Assembly (NCBI GenBank): GCA_934464775.1
Contig: CAKSKG010000010.1
Location: 1-64,000, forward strand
From: an uncultured Oscillospiraceae bacterium
GTDB lineage: Bacteria > Bacillota > Clostridia > Oscillospirales > Ruminococcaceae
Length of the DNA: 64,000 nt
Reading direction: 5' to 3'
Under the pieces are notes generated by a model. That model made no database searches. It was not told the DNA's origin and saw nothing but the letters and a program-made list of their open reading frames with translations. The translations under genes and the position numbers were made by a program. Positions 17,975-26,704 of this stretch are shown here, piece by piece; within the stretch, counting starts at the first letter, position 1, and every line of letters begins with the position of its first letter.

Positions 17975-19033
17975 ATGATAAAAATGAATGATCCCAATAT
18001 CAGCTATATGGGAAGAATAGATTTCTCCGATGCGGAGGCTCCCGCTTTCTATTTTGCCGGCTCTCAGGTCAGATTTAAATTTACGGGAACTGCCGTTACC
18101 GTAAGAATAAATAATAAAAATGTCTGGGGAAATGTCTCCCTCGGATATGTTGTTGACGGCAGACTCGGCTGCGTTCCTATGGATTATAATAATAACGGCA
18201 AGGACGTTGACCTTAAAATAGCAGGCGCTCTTGAGGAAAATACGGAACATACTATTATTATATATAAACGCTATGCCGCAAATCAGATGTTCTCGTTAAA
18301 GGGTATCGAGATCGAGAACGGAGAACTTGTCCCCGATGATGTTAAGTATGACCTTAAAATGGAGGTCTACGGTGACAGCGTGTGCGCAGGTGAGGTCAGT
18401 GAGGCAGTGGATTTTGTCGGAAGATGCGATCCGGAAAATCATGGCTCGATATATGATAATTCGTGGCATAGCTTCGTGATGCAGACTTCAAGAAAGCTGA
18501 ATGCACAGATACATAATATCGCTCAGGGCGGTATCGCTGTATTTAATGATACGGGATATTTCCATTGGCCTAAGATGATCGGTATGGAATCCGTCTATGA
18601 TAAGCTCTGCTATTTCCCCGAGGGCGGCGAACTTACACAGTGGGATTTTTCAAAATATGTACCCGATGTGGTGGTTTTCGCTTTGGGTCAGAACGATAAG
18701 CATAACGGTATTACCGATAAGGACGATCTTGATATCACAGATCCCGAATATCACGAAAAATGGAAGAACGGCTATAAGAAAATTATCCGCGCACTTTCCG
18801 AAAATTACGGCAGCAAGACAAAATTCGTGCTTACAACAACTCTGCTGAACCATGATAAAACTTGGGACGATGCTATCGAGGAAATAAAAAATGAGCTGAA
18901 CGCCGAGGGCATAAAGGCATATCATAATGTCTTTAAGCGCAACGGCTGTGCAACTCACGGTCACCCCCGTATCCCCGAGCATAACGAAATGGCGGAGGAG
19001 CTTACCTCTTTCATTAAAAGCTCTGTTCTGTAA
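17975..19033 (+). CDS. CE2-type SGNH carbohydrate esterase
   Basis: 352 residues without signal peptide. Two domains: an N-terminal beta-sandwich (about 1-125, MGRIDFSDAEAPAFYFAGS...) and a C-terminal SGNH hydrolase (about 127-350). This is the layout of carbohydrate esterase family 2 deacetylases. The catalytic serine is S135 (YGDSVCAG), the block III asparagine is in GQND, and the catalytic histidine is probably H330 in HGHPR. I infer removal of acetyl groups from imported xylo- or gluco-oligosaccharides in the cytosol, since no export signal is visible. The 3' end overlaps the convergent membrane-protein gene by 20 bases. Confidence 0.82.
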   Translation: MIKMNDPNISYMGRIDFSDAEAPAFYFAGSQVRFKFTGTAVTVRINNKNVWGNVSLGYVVDGRLGCVPMDYNNNGKDVDLKIAGALEENTEHTIIIYKRYAANQMFSLKGIEIENGELVPDDVKYDLKMEVYGDSVCAGEVSEAVDFVGRCDPENHGSIYDNSWHSFVMQTSRKLNAQIHNIAQGGIAVFNDTGYFHWPKMIGMESVYDKLCYFPEGGELTQWDFSKYVPDVVVFALGQNDKHNGITDKDDLDITDPEYHEKWKNGYKKIIRALSENYGSKTKFVLTTTLLNHDKTWDDAIEEIKNELNAEGIKAYHNVFKRNGCATHGHPRIPEHNEMAEELTSFIKSSVL

Positions 19034-19424
19034 CGGGAGCTGTGCCTATCCTGCTGCGGACGGCTTCGCATATCATAACGGCAGGAACGCTTATCAGGAA
19101 CCATGCCGCACTGAATGAGGGACATATCTGCCCCATGAAATTCAGATACATATTGGAATAATCCCATACGTTCCAGCCAAGTATCATATTGAATATAACG
19201 CCGAAAACAAACTCCACGGAGGTTATGGTTATCATTCCGAAAAGGCAGTGGGAAAGAATGCCGTCATCGGGGTGCGTCAGAAAATGATGATATATTATCA
19301 TCAGGCATATTCCGCCTGCAATTGTCATTGACCAGTGTGTGAATCCCCTTGTGACGACCTCCACTGCGGAATATATAACTCCGCCCAGCAGAAATATCAC
19401 AGCATATTCTTTTGTTTTTGACAT
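19014..19424 (-). CDS. CmpB-like (ABC_trans_CmpB family) small membrane protein
   Basis: 136 residues with four predicted membrane segments. Motifs such as GGVIYSAVEVVTRGFTHWSM and WDYSNMYLNFMGQICPSFS match the putative ABC-transporter CmpB family of small Firmicute membrane proteins, whose function is unproven. No ATPase lies beside it. It overlaps the end of the CE2-type gene tail to tail and has no terminator of its own there. Confidence 0.75.
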   Translation of the reverse strand: MSKTKEYAVIFLLGGVIYSAVEVVTRGFTHWSMTIAGGICLMIIYHHFLTHPDDGILSHCLFGMITITSVEFVFGVIFNMILGWNVWDYSNMYLNFMGQICPSFSAAWFLISVPAVMICEAVRSRIGTAPVTEQSF

Positions 19425-19533
19425 GGCTTGTCAGTCCTTTCGGTTGTTTTATTGATTTATTAGTATTATTAACGCATATCTGCGGATAATTACAGCCAAT
19501 TTATGAAAATATATTCTTCGGAGGAAAACTAAA

Positions 19534-20292
19534 ATGAACATTGATTTTTCAAAGCTTAATCTCGGTATCGACGGCGACAGCATCACGGCAGGCGAACAGT
19601 GGTCTTATCATGTATATAAGCTGCTGGGCTTTGCTTCTCACCACAATGCTGCTGTCGGCAGCTCTGTATGGTATAAGAGAAAATTCACTAAAAACGGCGT
19701 GACCGTTGAAACTCAGGATTACGACGCTCCCGACTTTGCGGGCATAAGCGACGGCTGGGAAGATACGGACGATATGAACGAGATGCAGAAGAGAATGAAC
19801 AACTGCGCAGTAGTTCATGTTCAGAAATTCATCTCGGAGGTAAAGAGCGGCAAGTTCCCCAAGCCCGATGTTTTCATGTTTGCAATGGGCACAAATGACG
19901 ACGCTCAGTTTATCGGAAATGCCGAATTTGCACTTATGGGAAAATCCGCAGATATTAACAATACATACACCGAAGCGGGAGCAATGCGCTGGTGCATTCA
20001 GAGAATAATCGAGGAATATCCCGATGTAAGAGTGTTCGTCTGCACGCCTATCCAGACAGGCAAGCCCGATCACAACAAAAAGATCGAATATCAGATCGAA
20101 AACATGAAGAAAATATGCAGAGGAATGTCCGTTCAGCTTATCGACTGTTACAGCGGCAGCGGCATCTGCGAAAAGTTTGAGAATACCGACAGCAAGGGCA
20201 AGTATCTCCGAGACGGTCTGCACCCCGATGTTGAGGGTCAGACTCTTGAGGGAAGATTTATTGCCAAGGAAGTAAGGAACAATATGTTCTGA
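19534..20292 (+). CDS. Cytosolic SGNH/GDSL hydrolase
   Basis: 252 residues without signal peptide. The SGNH blocks are visible: S16 in GIDGDSITAG, G in AAVGSS, N in MGTNDD, and D227 and H230 in RDGLHPD. It is probably an acyl or acetyl esterase; the substrate is unknown. The start follows TCGGAGGAAAA. It is separated from the upstream CE2-type gene by the reverse-strand CmpB-like gene, and no strong promoter stands out. Two esterases flanking a cellulase suggest handling of acetylated plant sugars. Confidence 0.82.
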   Translation: MNIDFSKLNLGIDGDSITAGEQWSYHVYKLLGFASHHNAAVGSSVWYKRKFTKNGVTVETQDYDAPDFAGISDGWEDTDDMNEMQKRMNNCAVVHVQKFISEVKSGKFPKPDVFMFAMGTNDDAQFIGNAEFALMGKSADINNTYTEAGAMRWCIQRIIEEYPDVRVFVCTPIQTGKPDHNKKIEYQIENMKKICRGMSVQLIDCYSGSGICEKFENTDSKGKYLRDGLHPDVEGQTLEGRFIAKEVRNNMF

Positions 20293-20335
20293 TAAGCCGT
20301 GACAGGCTGATATTTTACGGAAAGCGGTGAGATGA

Positions 20336-20899
20336 ATGCAAAACAGCTCGGGAATTGATATGTCCGAATTCGAGAAAAGATCATGGCGGTTCTCGATATT
20401 GATATTTATACTTCTGGCGGTGTTTACCGCTCTGCTTATTCTGATCGGATATAAGACCGACATCATGTTCCGCACGGATATTTACGGTCTGAAAGCGGAC
20501 AGCCATTATACCGATGCGGCTTTCGACGGGATATATTCCTCCGATTTTACCGATCTTTATATCAAGAATTTCAGCATTGAGGGCGAAATGATACGTGTGG
20601 ATATAGGAATCGTCAACAACGGCGGAAGCACATTCAGCCTCGCCGCCAAGGATATCTCGCTGGTGAAGTACGTTGACAACAAGCGTGATCTTGACATGAT
20701 ATATTATCCCGACAATTATGACGCTTCGACAGCGGTGAATCCCGGCGAAACAGGCAGCCTGCACCTTGAATTTGATGTGATAAGGCTGGAGGACAAAAGC
20801 AGCAGACTTACATACTGCATCGACATAAATTCCGCAGAAAAGGAAAAAGATGTTGTTTTTGTATGTTATGATAGCTATATAAATTCAAGAAGATATTGA
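20336..20899 (+). CDS. Membrane-anchored protein of unknown function
   Basis: 187 residues: a short charged N-terminus, one hydrophobic segment (about 18-40, FSILIFILLAVFTALLILIG), then an extracytoplasmic domain. That domain reads like an immunoglobulin-type beta-sandwich (NFSIEGEMIRVDIGIVNNGG, NPGETGSLHLEFDV), reminiscent of DUF4352-like proteins, but I cannot assign a family. The ATG at 20336 is followed by a second in-frame ATG at 20360; neither has a strong ribosome site. It follows the SGNH gene by 43 bases and may be co-transcribed. Confidence 0.65.
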   Translation: MQNSSGIDMSEFEKRSWRFSILIFILLAVFTALLILIGYKTDIMFRTDIYGLKADSHYTDAAFDGIYSSDFTDLYIKNFSIEGEMIRVDIGIVNNGGSTFSLAAKDISLVKYVDNKRDLDMIYYPDNYDASTAVNPGETGSLHLEFDVIRLEDKSSRLTYCIDINSAEKEKDVVFVCYDSYINSRRY

Positions 20900-20945
20900 T
20901 TTGTTTGTGCAATGTGACAAAATAAGATTTTTTTGCAAAAAACTA

Positions 20946-20974
20946 TTGACTTATGCCGCAATATGTAGTATACT
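20946..20974 (+). promoter_or_regulatory. Promoter of the Met-Glu tRNA unit
   Basis: TTGACT (20946-20951), a 17-base spacer and TATACT (20969-20974), about 65 bases before tRNA-Met. Confidence 0.75.
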
Positions 20975-21039
20975 GATTAAGTCGCAAGGGAACAGCGACG
21001 AACACAAAAGTAAACGACATAACAAAATGCCATGCATAT

Positions 21040-21116
21040 GGCGGCGTAGCTCAGCTGGCTAGAGCAACCGGTTCATACCCGGTAGGTCGTAAGTTCAAGT
21101 CTCACCGCCGCTACCA
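21040..21116 (+). tRNA. tRNA-Met (CAT)
   Basis: Cloverleaf GGCGGCG...CGCCGCT-A-CCA. The anticodon stem ACCGG/CCGGT encloses TTCATAC, so the anticodon is CAT. It lacks the C1-A72 mismatch and the three G-C pairs of initiator tRNA, so an elongator Met tRNA is likely; a tRNA-Ile with modified CAT cannot be strictly excluded. Confidence 0.93.
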
Positions 21117-21150
21117 AATGAGGGCTGCTGAAATATCGGCAGCTTATCAA

Positions 21151-21225
21151 GGCCCGTTGGTCAAGAGGTTAAGACGACGCCCTTTCACGGCGTAATCATG
21201 GGTTCAATTCCCGTACGGGTCACCA
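21151..21225 (+). tRNA. tRNA-Glu (TTC)
   Basis: Cloverleaf GGCCCGT...ACGGGTC-A-CCA. The anticodon stem ACGCC/GGCGT encloses CTTTCAC, giving anticodon TTC (Glu). It is the second gene of the Met-Glu unit. Confidence 0.95.
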
Positions 21226-21230
21226 AGCAA

Positions 21231-21260
21231 AACACGCAAACAGTTGTTTGCGTGTTTTTT
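21231..21260 (+). terminator. Terminator of the Met-Glu tRNA unit
   Basis: AACACGCAAAC (21231-21241) pairs with GTTTGCGTGTT (21246-21256), followed by a T-run. Confidence 0.9.
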
Positions 21261-21299
21261 ATTTGTTTAGTATATATTTTAATCTATTCCGAGGTCCCC

Positions 21300-22040
21300 A
21301 TGTCCAAAACAAAAAAATCTCCCCTCCCCCTGCGTATACTGCTGATAACCCTGTCGGTCATGGCAGCCGCTGCGGCGGCATTTTTCATATACGCCGCCGA
21401 TCATTACAGTGCGGACAGCACGGCACAGGCGATGCTTCTGTCCGATGAAAATGTCACCGTGAAAGACACGGACGGTTCGCTGATATTTCTTCCCGCAGAC
21501 GAGCCTGCCGCAGGCTTCATATTCTATCAGGGCGCAAAGGTAGAGCCTGCCGCCTATGCTCCGCTGATGCACAGCCTTGCCGAAAAGGGTGTGCTGTGCG
21601 CAGCTGTGAAAATGCCCTTTAATTTTGCCTTTTTTGACATAAACGCCGCCGACGCCGTGATAGAAAAATATCCTCACATAAAAAGCTGGTACATAGGCGG
21701 TCATTCCCTCGGCGGAAGCATGGCTGCCGAATATGTCTCCCACAGGGACGGCATTGAGGGACTCGTCCTGCTGGCGTCATTTTCCACTGCGGACATATCC
21801 GAAAGCGGCACAAAGGTGCTGTCCGTATACGGCACGGAGGACGGCGTTCTTGACCTTGATTCATACAGAAAATACTATAAAAACCTGCCGCCCGACACCC
21901 GTGAGATCATCATAGACGGCGGAAACCACGCAGGCTTCGGAAGCTACGGCGCACAGAAAGGCGACGGAACAGCCTCCGTATCATCATCGGAGCAGACCAA
22001 GCTCACCGCCGAAGCAATAGCCGAATTTATATCCGAATAA
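21300..22040 (+). CDS. Membrane-anchored alpha/beta hydrolase
   Basis: 246 residues from the ATG at 21300, five bases after GAGG. An in-frame extension upstream would run through the tRNA-Glu gene and its terminator, so it is rejected. One N-terminal membrane segment (about 11-30) is followed by an alpha/beta hydrolase domain with the nucleophile elbow GGHSLGGS (S136), an acid in YGTEDGVLD and a histidine in GGNHAGFG. It is likely an extracytoplasmic esterase or lipase-like enzyme; the substrate is unknown. The gene ends at its own terminator (22043-22084). Confidence 0.82.
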   Translation: MSKTKKSPLPLRILLITLSVMAAAAAAFFIYAADHYSADSTAQAMLLSDENVTVKDTDGSLIFLPADEPAAGFIFYQGAKVEPAAYAPLMHSLAEKGVLCAAVKMPFNFAFFDINAADAVIEKYPHIKSWYIGGHSLGGSMAAEYVSHRDGIEGLVLLASFSTADISESGTKVLSVYGTEDGVLDLDSYRKYYKNLPPDTREIIIDGGNHAGFGSYGAQKGDGTASVSSSEQTKLTAEAIAEFISE

Positions 22041-22042
22041 GC

Positions 22043-22084
22043 AAAAGCACGCAGACTCCGATATCAAGCTGCGTGCTTTTTTCA
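22043..22084 (+). terminator. Terminator of the alpha/beta hydrolase gene
   Basis: AAAAGCACGCAG (22043-22054) pairs with CTGCGTGCTTTT (22069-22080), followed by T residues. The A-run on the left side means it can also serve the convergent GNAT gene ending at 22082. Confidence 0.85.
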
Positions 22085-22651
22085 GTCTTTAAGCTGCGGA
22101 TAAGGCACTACTGCCGCAGGCTTGTCCGTATGCTCCCCCAGCATTTTCTCCATCCACACCATATCATACCACCTGCCGAACTTATATCCGCAATCAATGA
22201 ACCGTCCTATCATGCGGTAGCCCATGTGTGCATGAAATTCCGTGCTGTTGTTGTCCAGATGCTCATCGGGACGCTCCGTATATGCGATGCAGGCATACAG
22301 ATTCAGTATATTCTGACGCTTCAGAGCCGCTTCAAGAGCTTCATAGAGGGCACGTCCCGCTCCCGAATGCTTCTTTGTCACATCAACATAGATAGATGTC
22401 TCTGCCGAATGCTCATAGGCTATTCTGGGGTGAAATGCCCCTGCATAGGCGTAGCCTATTATCTCCCCGTCCCTGACCGCCGCAAAATAAGGATATTTTT
22501 CAAGGGTATGGATTATCCTGCCGCGGAACTCTTCAAGTGAGGGAACGTCATATTCAAAGGTTATCGCCGTGTTTTCAACATAGGGAGCATATATCTCCAG
22601 CAGCCTTTCGGCATCGTCCGCCGTGACATTTCTTATAATGATATCGTCCAT
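22082..22651 (-). CDS. GNAT acetyltransferase, phosphinothricin/Pat-like
   Basis: 189 residues. The sequence IIIRNVTADDAERLLEIYAPYVENTAITFEYDVPS is typical of the COG1247 (phosphinothricin/methionine-sulfoximine acetyltransferase-like) group. The acetyl-CoA loop appears as KKHSGAGRALYEAL (consensus RxxGxG/A). The substrate is probably an amino-acid analogue or small amine, but this is family inference. The start follows a run of five G at seven bases. It has a C-terminal extension of about 20 residues beyond the usual fold. Confidence 0.82.
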   Translation of the reverse strand: MDDIIIRNVTADDAERLLEIYAPYVENTAITFEYDVPSLEEFRGRIIHTLEKYPYFAAVRDGEIIGYAYAGAFHPRIAYEHSAETSIYVDVTKKHSGAGRALYEALEAALKRQNILNLYACIAYTERPDEHLDNNSTEFHAHMGYRMIGRFIDCGYKFGRWYDMVWMEKMLGEHTDKPAAVVPYPQLKD

Positions 22652-22671
22652 AACAAACCCCCGTTAATGCA

Positions 22672-22707
22672 AAAGGCAGACATCGGCTGCTGCCGATATC
22701 CGCCTTT
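22672..22707 (-). terminator. Terminator of the alpha-galactosidase gene
   Basis: A 16-base arm starting AAAGGCAGAC (22672-22687) pairs, with two mismatches or wobbles, with 22692-22707. On the minus strand it ends in TTTT. It lies 20 bases after the minus-strand stop at 22727. Confidence 0.8.
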
Positions 22708-22726
22708 GGATATATGTGATATATAA

Positions 22727-24985
22727 TTACTGCTTTACAAAATGGATAACCGTGGAAGCAAAATCTCCGTGTACATCAACATTGATGCCTGCATTCATCA
22801 GCACATTTCCGCTGTGTACCTCGCCTGTTGCACTGCTGAGATACTTAGCGTCGGGGTCAAGACCCTTGAGCTTGATGCGTCTGCTGCGGTAGTTGGGTCT
22901 GCCAAGTACCTGAACGAATGTGAACACTGCCTCGGACTTGTCCTTTGCCACAAACATCCATGCGTCCCACATATTGTCCTCGAAAACATTGCCTATTCTG
23001 TACTGGTCGCCTGTTCTTACAAGAGGATTATACTTCTTGAATTCCTCTACCTGAGAGGGGATCATGTTCCTGTCAGCCTCGGGAATGCGTGTAACGTCCA
23101 GCTCATAGCCGAAGGTACCAACCATTGCAACATTTCCTCTTGTGGAGAAGGGTGTTGTTCTGCCGACTGTATGATTGGGGCAGTCGGAAACGTGAGCGCC
23201 CATTGCGGAAGCAGGATAGCAGATAGATGTTCCGTGCTGAATTTTAAGTCTCTCGATAGCGTCCGTATCATCGGAAGTCCAGATCTGGGGAGAATAATAA
23301 AGCATACCTGCATCAAAGCGTGCGCCGCCGCCCGAGCAGTTCTCCAGCAGCAGATGAGGATAATCTGTGGTAAGGCGGTTCATAACATCGTAAACGCCAA
23401 GCACATATCTGTGCCAAAGCTCACGCTGACGCTCTGCGGGAAGTGTTGTGGAGCCGACCTCTGTAAGCTGACGGTTCATATCCCACTTGATATACTCGAT
23501 ATTTGCGCTGTCAAGTATCTTCTTCATCTGACCGTAGATGCAGTCGCGGACTTCCTTGTTGGAATAGTCAAGAACATACTGCTGACGGCTCTGGGTCATA
23601 TATCTTCCCTTGACCTGGATAGCCCAGTCGGGGTGCTGCTTGTAAAGCTCACTGTCGGGCGAGATCATTTCAGGCTCGAACCAGATGCCGAACTTCATTC
23701 CAAGCTTGTTTACCTCGTCAACAAGGTGCTTCAGACCGCCGTTGATCTTCTTTTCATATACGAACCAGTCGCCCAGTGAGCTGTTGTCGCTGTCACGGTG
23801 ACCGAACCAGCCGTCGTCCATTACCAGCATTTCAATGCCCAGCTCGGAAGCCTGCTTTGCAATGCTGATGAGCTTGTCTGTATCGAAGTTGAAGTATGTA
23901 GCTTCCCAGTTGTTGATAAGTATCGGACGGCGCTTATCCTTATATTCGCCTCTGATAAGGTGCTGACGGTAAAGATCGTGATATGTGCGGCTCATTCTGC
24001 CGATACCCTCGGGAGAATATACCATTACGCACTCGGGAGCAGCAAATTCCTCGCCGGGTTCAAGGAGCCAGTTGAAGTCGAAGTGATTGATACCCATTAT
24101 CGTGCGTGTTTTCTTGTGCTGTGTTACTTCAGCCTGTGCGAAGAAGTTTCCGCTGTAAACCAGATTGAAGCCGTAAGCCTCGCCGCTGTCCTCGTCTGCA
24201 TTGTGGGAAACAAGCGCTATGAAAGGATTGTTCTGATGCGATGATTCGCCCTTGACGGAATCAACGCCCTGCTTGCCGTGGTGAAGAGGAGAACGCTCCA
24301 TAACACGCTCTCTTGCCCATGAGCCGTTGAGTGTGATAAAATCATACTGATCGGAGTCAAAATCAACGCAGGCAGACATTACTCTGCGGATATTTACCTT
24401 CTTGTCGCCTGTGTTTTTAAGGCGGACGCTTCTTGTGATAACGTCAAGGTCATTGAATGCTGTGTAGATAAGCACTGCTTCAAGTCCTGTGGGCTTGTCG
24501 ATGCAGGTGATCTCCAGTGTTTCAGCTTCATTTTCGTCTGCAAATGTAGCAGGCAGCTGAACGATATCGGGCTGAACAATTGCAGGCTTGCCCTTATAGA
24601 TCTTATGCGAAACATATCTCAGGTCGCAGGAGGACATACCGTTTTCGTCCATTATCATAAGGCAAGGCTCGCGGTAGTCGCCTATTCCGTGGCAGGGATA
24701 TTCAAAAGGAGTTGTATCCATGAATGTTCCAAGATCACGCTCGTTTACCTTGGGAGTATAGGGATTCTCGCCCAGACGGAGCAGATACGAGATATCATCG
24801 TCCTCGATATGCTTTCCGTAATAAACGTGTGCGATATGACCGCTTTCAAGTGCAGCCAGTGCATAGGTGGTGTCCTTTGCATTGAGAGTGAACAGCTTCA
24901 TCTCCTCGGTGAAAGGCTCGTTTGAATTTGTCTGCCATGCATAGCGGCTGTATTCTTTTTTTATGGTTTGTTCCTTAATGCTCAT
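22727..24985 (-). CDS. GH36 alpha-galactosidase
   Basis: 752 residues. Hydrolyses terminal alpha-galactosyl residues, as in melibiose, raffinose and galactomannan fragments; without signal peptide it acts in the cytosol. GH36 motifs are clear: DDGWFGHRDSDNSSLGDW, FGIWFEPEM, the nucleophile D502 in IKWDMNR, and the acid/base D572 in WTSDDTDA, 70 residues later as in characterised members. The start at 24985 is eight bases after AAGGAG; a TTG six bases upstream is too close. It begins only 19 bases after the mreD stop with no promoter or terminator between, so it probably reads through from mreBCD. Confidence 0.95.
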   Translation of the reverse strand: MSIKEQTIKKEYSRYAWQTNSNEPFTEEMKLFTLNAKDTTYALAALESGHIAHVYYGKHIEDDDISYLLRLGENPYTPKVNERDLGTFMDTTPFEYPCHGIGDYREPCLMIMDENGMSSCDLRYVSHKIYKGKPAIVQPDIVQLPATFADENEAETLEITCIDKPTGLEAVLIYTAFNDLDVITRSVRLKNTGDKKVNIRRVMSACVDFDSDQYDFITLNGSWARERVMERSPLHHGKQGVDSVKGESSHQNNPFIALVSHNADEDSGEAYGFNLVYSGNFFAQAEVTQHKKTRTIMGINHFDFNWLLEPGEEFAAPECVMVYSPEGIGRMSRTYHDLYRQHLIRGEYKDKRRPILINNWEATYFNFDTDKLISIAKQASELGIEMLVMDDGWFGHRDSDNSSLGDWFVYEKKINGGLKHLVDEVNKLGMKFGIWFEPEMISPDSELYKQHPDWAIQVKGRYMTQSRQQYVLDYSNKEVRDCIYGQMKKILDSANIEYIKWDMNRQLTEVGSTTLPAERQRELWHRYVLGVYDVMNRLTTDYPHLLLENCSGGGARFDAGMLYYSPQIWTSDDTDAIERLKIQHGTSICYPASAMGAHVSDCPNHTVGRTTPFSTRGNVAMVGTFGYELDVTRIPEADRNMIPSQVEEFKKYNPLVRTGDQYRIGNVFEDNMWDAWMFVAKDKSEAVFTFVQVLGRPNYRSRRIKLKGLDPDAKYLSSATGEVHSGNVLMNAGINVDVHGDFASTVIHFVKQ

Positions 24986-25004
24986 TGGCAATTCTCCTTA
25001 TTTT

Positions 25005-25574
25005 TTATTTATCAGAGGGATTTTCCTCGATATAATGCTCCCTTACCGCTCCGAATATCCTTTCGGTAAGCCTAAGCAGACCATATACCGCAATCCCCCA
25101 AAGATTCGTAAGTATGAATTCAGGCACAAATATCTCCCTGAATATTGCATGGGAGGGATCATAGCCCCAGAGAAGATAGAAAAACAGATAATGCAGCAGT
25201 CCCTGAACAACAGCCGCCGCAAGATCAAGCAGTATGAAATTTATCAGCTGTCTGCGGAAATAAAACAGAAATATCAGCGATGTCATCATAGCGGCTGCGC
25301 CAACGATTATCCCGTTGAAGCTCACCAGCGTGCCTGTTGCCGAATCCAGCAGCAGACCGCATACTATTCCGAAAAGCGCCGCATAAAACGGCGATGAATT
25401 TTCAAATGCAGCAACTCCCACCGCCAGCGGTATCAGCAGCAGCGGCATCGGCAGCGCAGTTCTCACCGTTGATATCACCACATAGAATATCACCGCCAGC
25501 AGATAATATATCACCCAGCGGATAACGGCATTCCGTTTTTCCCGCTGTATCTTTCGGTCAATATTCATCTTCAT
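25005..25574 (-). CDS. mreD: Rod-shape-determining protein MreD
   Basis: 189 residues, five to six predicted membrane segments, and position directly behind mreC identify it as MreD, the integral membrane partner of the MreBCD elongation complex. Its ATG overlaps the mreC stop (ATGA-type overlap of four bases), implying translational coupling. It is followed by the alpha-galactosidase gene. Confidence 0.88.
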   Translation of the reverse strand: MKMNIDRKIQREKRNAVIRWVIYYLLAVIFYVVISTVRTALPMPLLLIPLAVGVAAFENSSPFYAALFGIVCGLLLDSATGTLVSFNGIIVGAAAMMTSLIFLFYFRRQLINFILLDLAAAVVQGLLHYLFFYLLWGYDPSHAIFREIFVPEFILTNLWGIAVYGLLRLTERIFGAVREHYIEENPSDK

Positions 25575-26605
25575 GGCTCTGTCATTTCCTCCGAAGCCGA
25601 AGTTTCGGTGCTGTCGGTATTATCGGGAGATATCTTCTCTTCGGGGATATCCTCCGCATTTTCGTCATTTTCCGACTTTTCCGTTTCGGGATTATCCCCT
25701 GTCATATCATTTTCCGATACCGACGTTTCGGCAGCTGCGGGAACTGTGTCCTCCTCGGGAACATCATACAGCTCCGCCTCAAAGCCCGTGATAACGAAAA
25801 CGTCCGAAACAGTGGCAGGATCAACGGCAGGACGGACCAGCGCATACATGGATAATCCGCTGTCCTCCATTCCGACCTCTTCGACCGTGCCAACAAGCTG
25901 GGACGAGGGATAATTTGCGCTTCCCGAGGTGACGATTATGTCCCCCACTTCGATATCAGAGGTCTTGTCGATATAATTCATTCGGCAAAGCCCCGTTTTC
26001 GCCAGCTCATATTCGCCCTCGATTATTCCCGAAGCACGGGTGCGGAGAGAATATACTCCGATAGCTGTCTTGGGTGAATAAAGCGTCCTGACCTTGCAGG
26101 TGGATTCAGCCACATCATAGCATACGCCCACGATGCCCTCCGATGTGATAACGGGGTCCTGGGGCTTTATGCCGTCGGAGCTGCCCTTGTCAACGGTAAA
26201 GGAAGCAAAGGGATCGTTGGTAGTTCTTGCAATAACGGTGCAGGGCGGAGAAAACGTAAAGCTTTCATATTCCTCGCTAAGCTCCAGCATTGCCCGAAGA
26301 TCCTCATTTTCCTTTTTCACCTTGTCATAATCAATGATCTCGTTGTATATCTCATTCAGCTGACTTTTCAGCTGTATATTTTCATTATAATATTTTTCCG
26401 CATTCACAAGCATATCCAGCGAGGAGCTTACCTTATCGGAAATACTTGTTGAAAGCCGCCGAAACGGCTCGAATATAGTCTCCCAGAACGAAGTGCTGCC
26501 GCCGGCATAGCCTCCCGTGGTGACGGAATATATCATTATGCCCAGAAGCACCGCCGCAAGAGCCGCAAGTATCTTAAATCTTGCGCTTTTGAAAAAATCT
26601 TTTAT
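25571..26605 (-). CDS. mreC: Rod-shape-determining protein MreC (apparent ATA start)
   Basis: MreC is a membrane-anchored scaffold linking MreB to periplasmic or wall synthases: one N-terminal membrane helix, a coiled coil (about 75-115), a beta-barrel core (VIARTTNDPFASFTVDKGSSDGI...) and an acidic C-terminal tail rich in E, D, S and T. The first conventional start is GTG at 26551, but this has no ribosome site and cuts the membrane helix. The frame stays open upstream and encodes KDFFKSARFKILAALAAVLL, a typical MreC N-terminus. It is preceded by ATA at 26603-26605 and, seven bases from its G core, a good ribosome site GGGGTGAT. I therefore place the start at the ATA; a sequencing error or mutated ATG is the alternative. 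Confidence 0.85.
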   Translation of the reverse strand: MKDFFKSARFKILAALAAVLLGIMIYSVTTGGYAGGSTSFWETIFEPFRRLSTSISDKVSSSLDMLVNAEKYYNENIQLKSQLNEIYNEIIDYDKVKKENEDLRAMLELSEEYESFTFSPPCTVIARTTNDPFASFTVDKGSSDGIKPQDPVITSEGIVGVCYDVAESTCKVRTLYSPKTAIGVYSLRTRASGIIEGEYELAKTGLCRMNYIDKTSDIEVGDIIVTSGSANYPSSQLVGTVEEVGMEDSGLSMYALVRPAVDPATVSDVFVITGFEAELYDVPEEDTVPAAAETSVSENDMTGDNPETEKSENDENAEDIPEEKISPDNTDSTETSASEEMTEP

Positions 26606-26627
26606 AACATCACCCCGTAGATCGACC

Positions 26628-26683
26628 GATAACAGATAACAGTTAATAGTTAATAGTTAATAATTAATAGTTAACAGTTAAAA
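26628..26683. repeat. Eight tandem 7-base repeats between mreB and mreC
   Basis: Eight consecutive heptamers read GATAACA, GATAACA, GTTAATA (three times), ATTAATA, GTTAACA, GTTAAAA. They fill most of the mreB-mreC gap. On the transcribed strand they form an AT-rich unstructured leader upstream of the mreC ribosome site. This is either a simple slippage microsatellite or a binding or spacing element. Confidence 0.8.
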
Positions 26684-26704
26684 ATCATCAATTTTGATTA
26701 TCGA

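Noticed and set aside
21198..21299. Extension of the alpha/beta hydrolase frame through tRNA-Glu
   Set aside because: It would be translated from inside a tRNA and across its terminator. The ATG at 21300 with GAGG is adequate.
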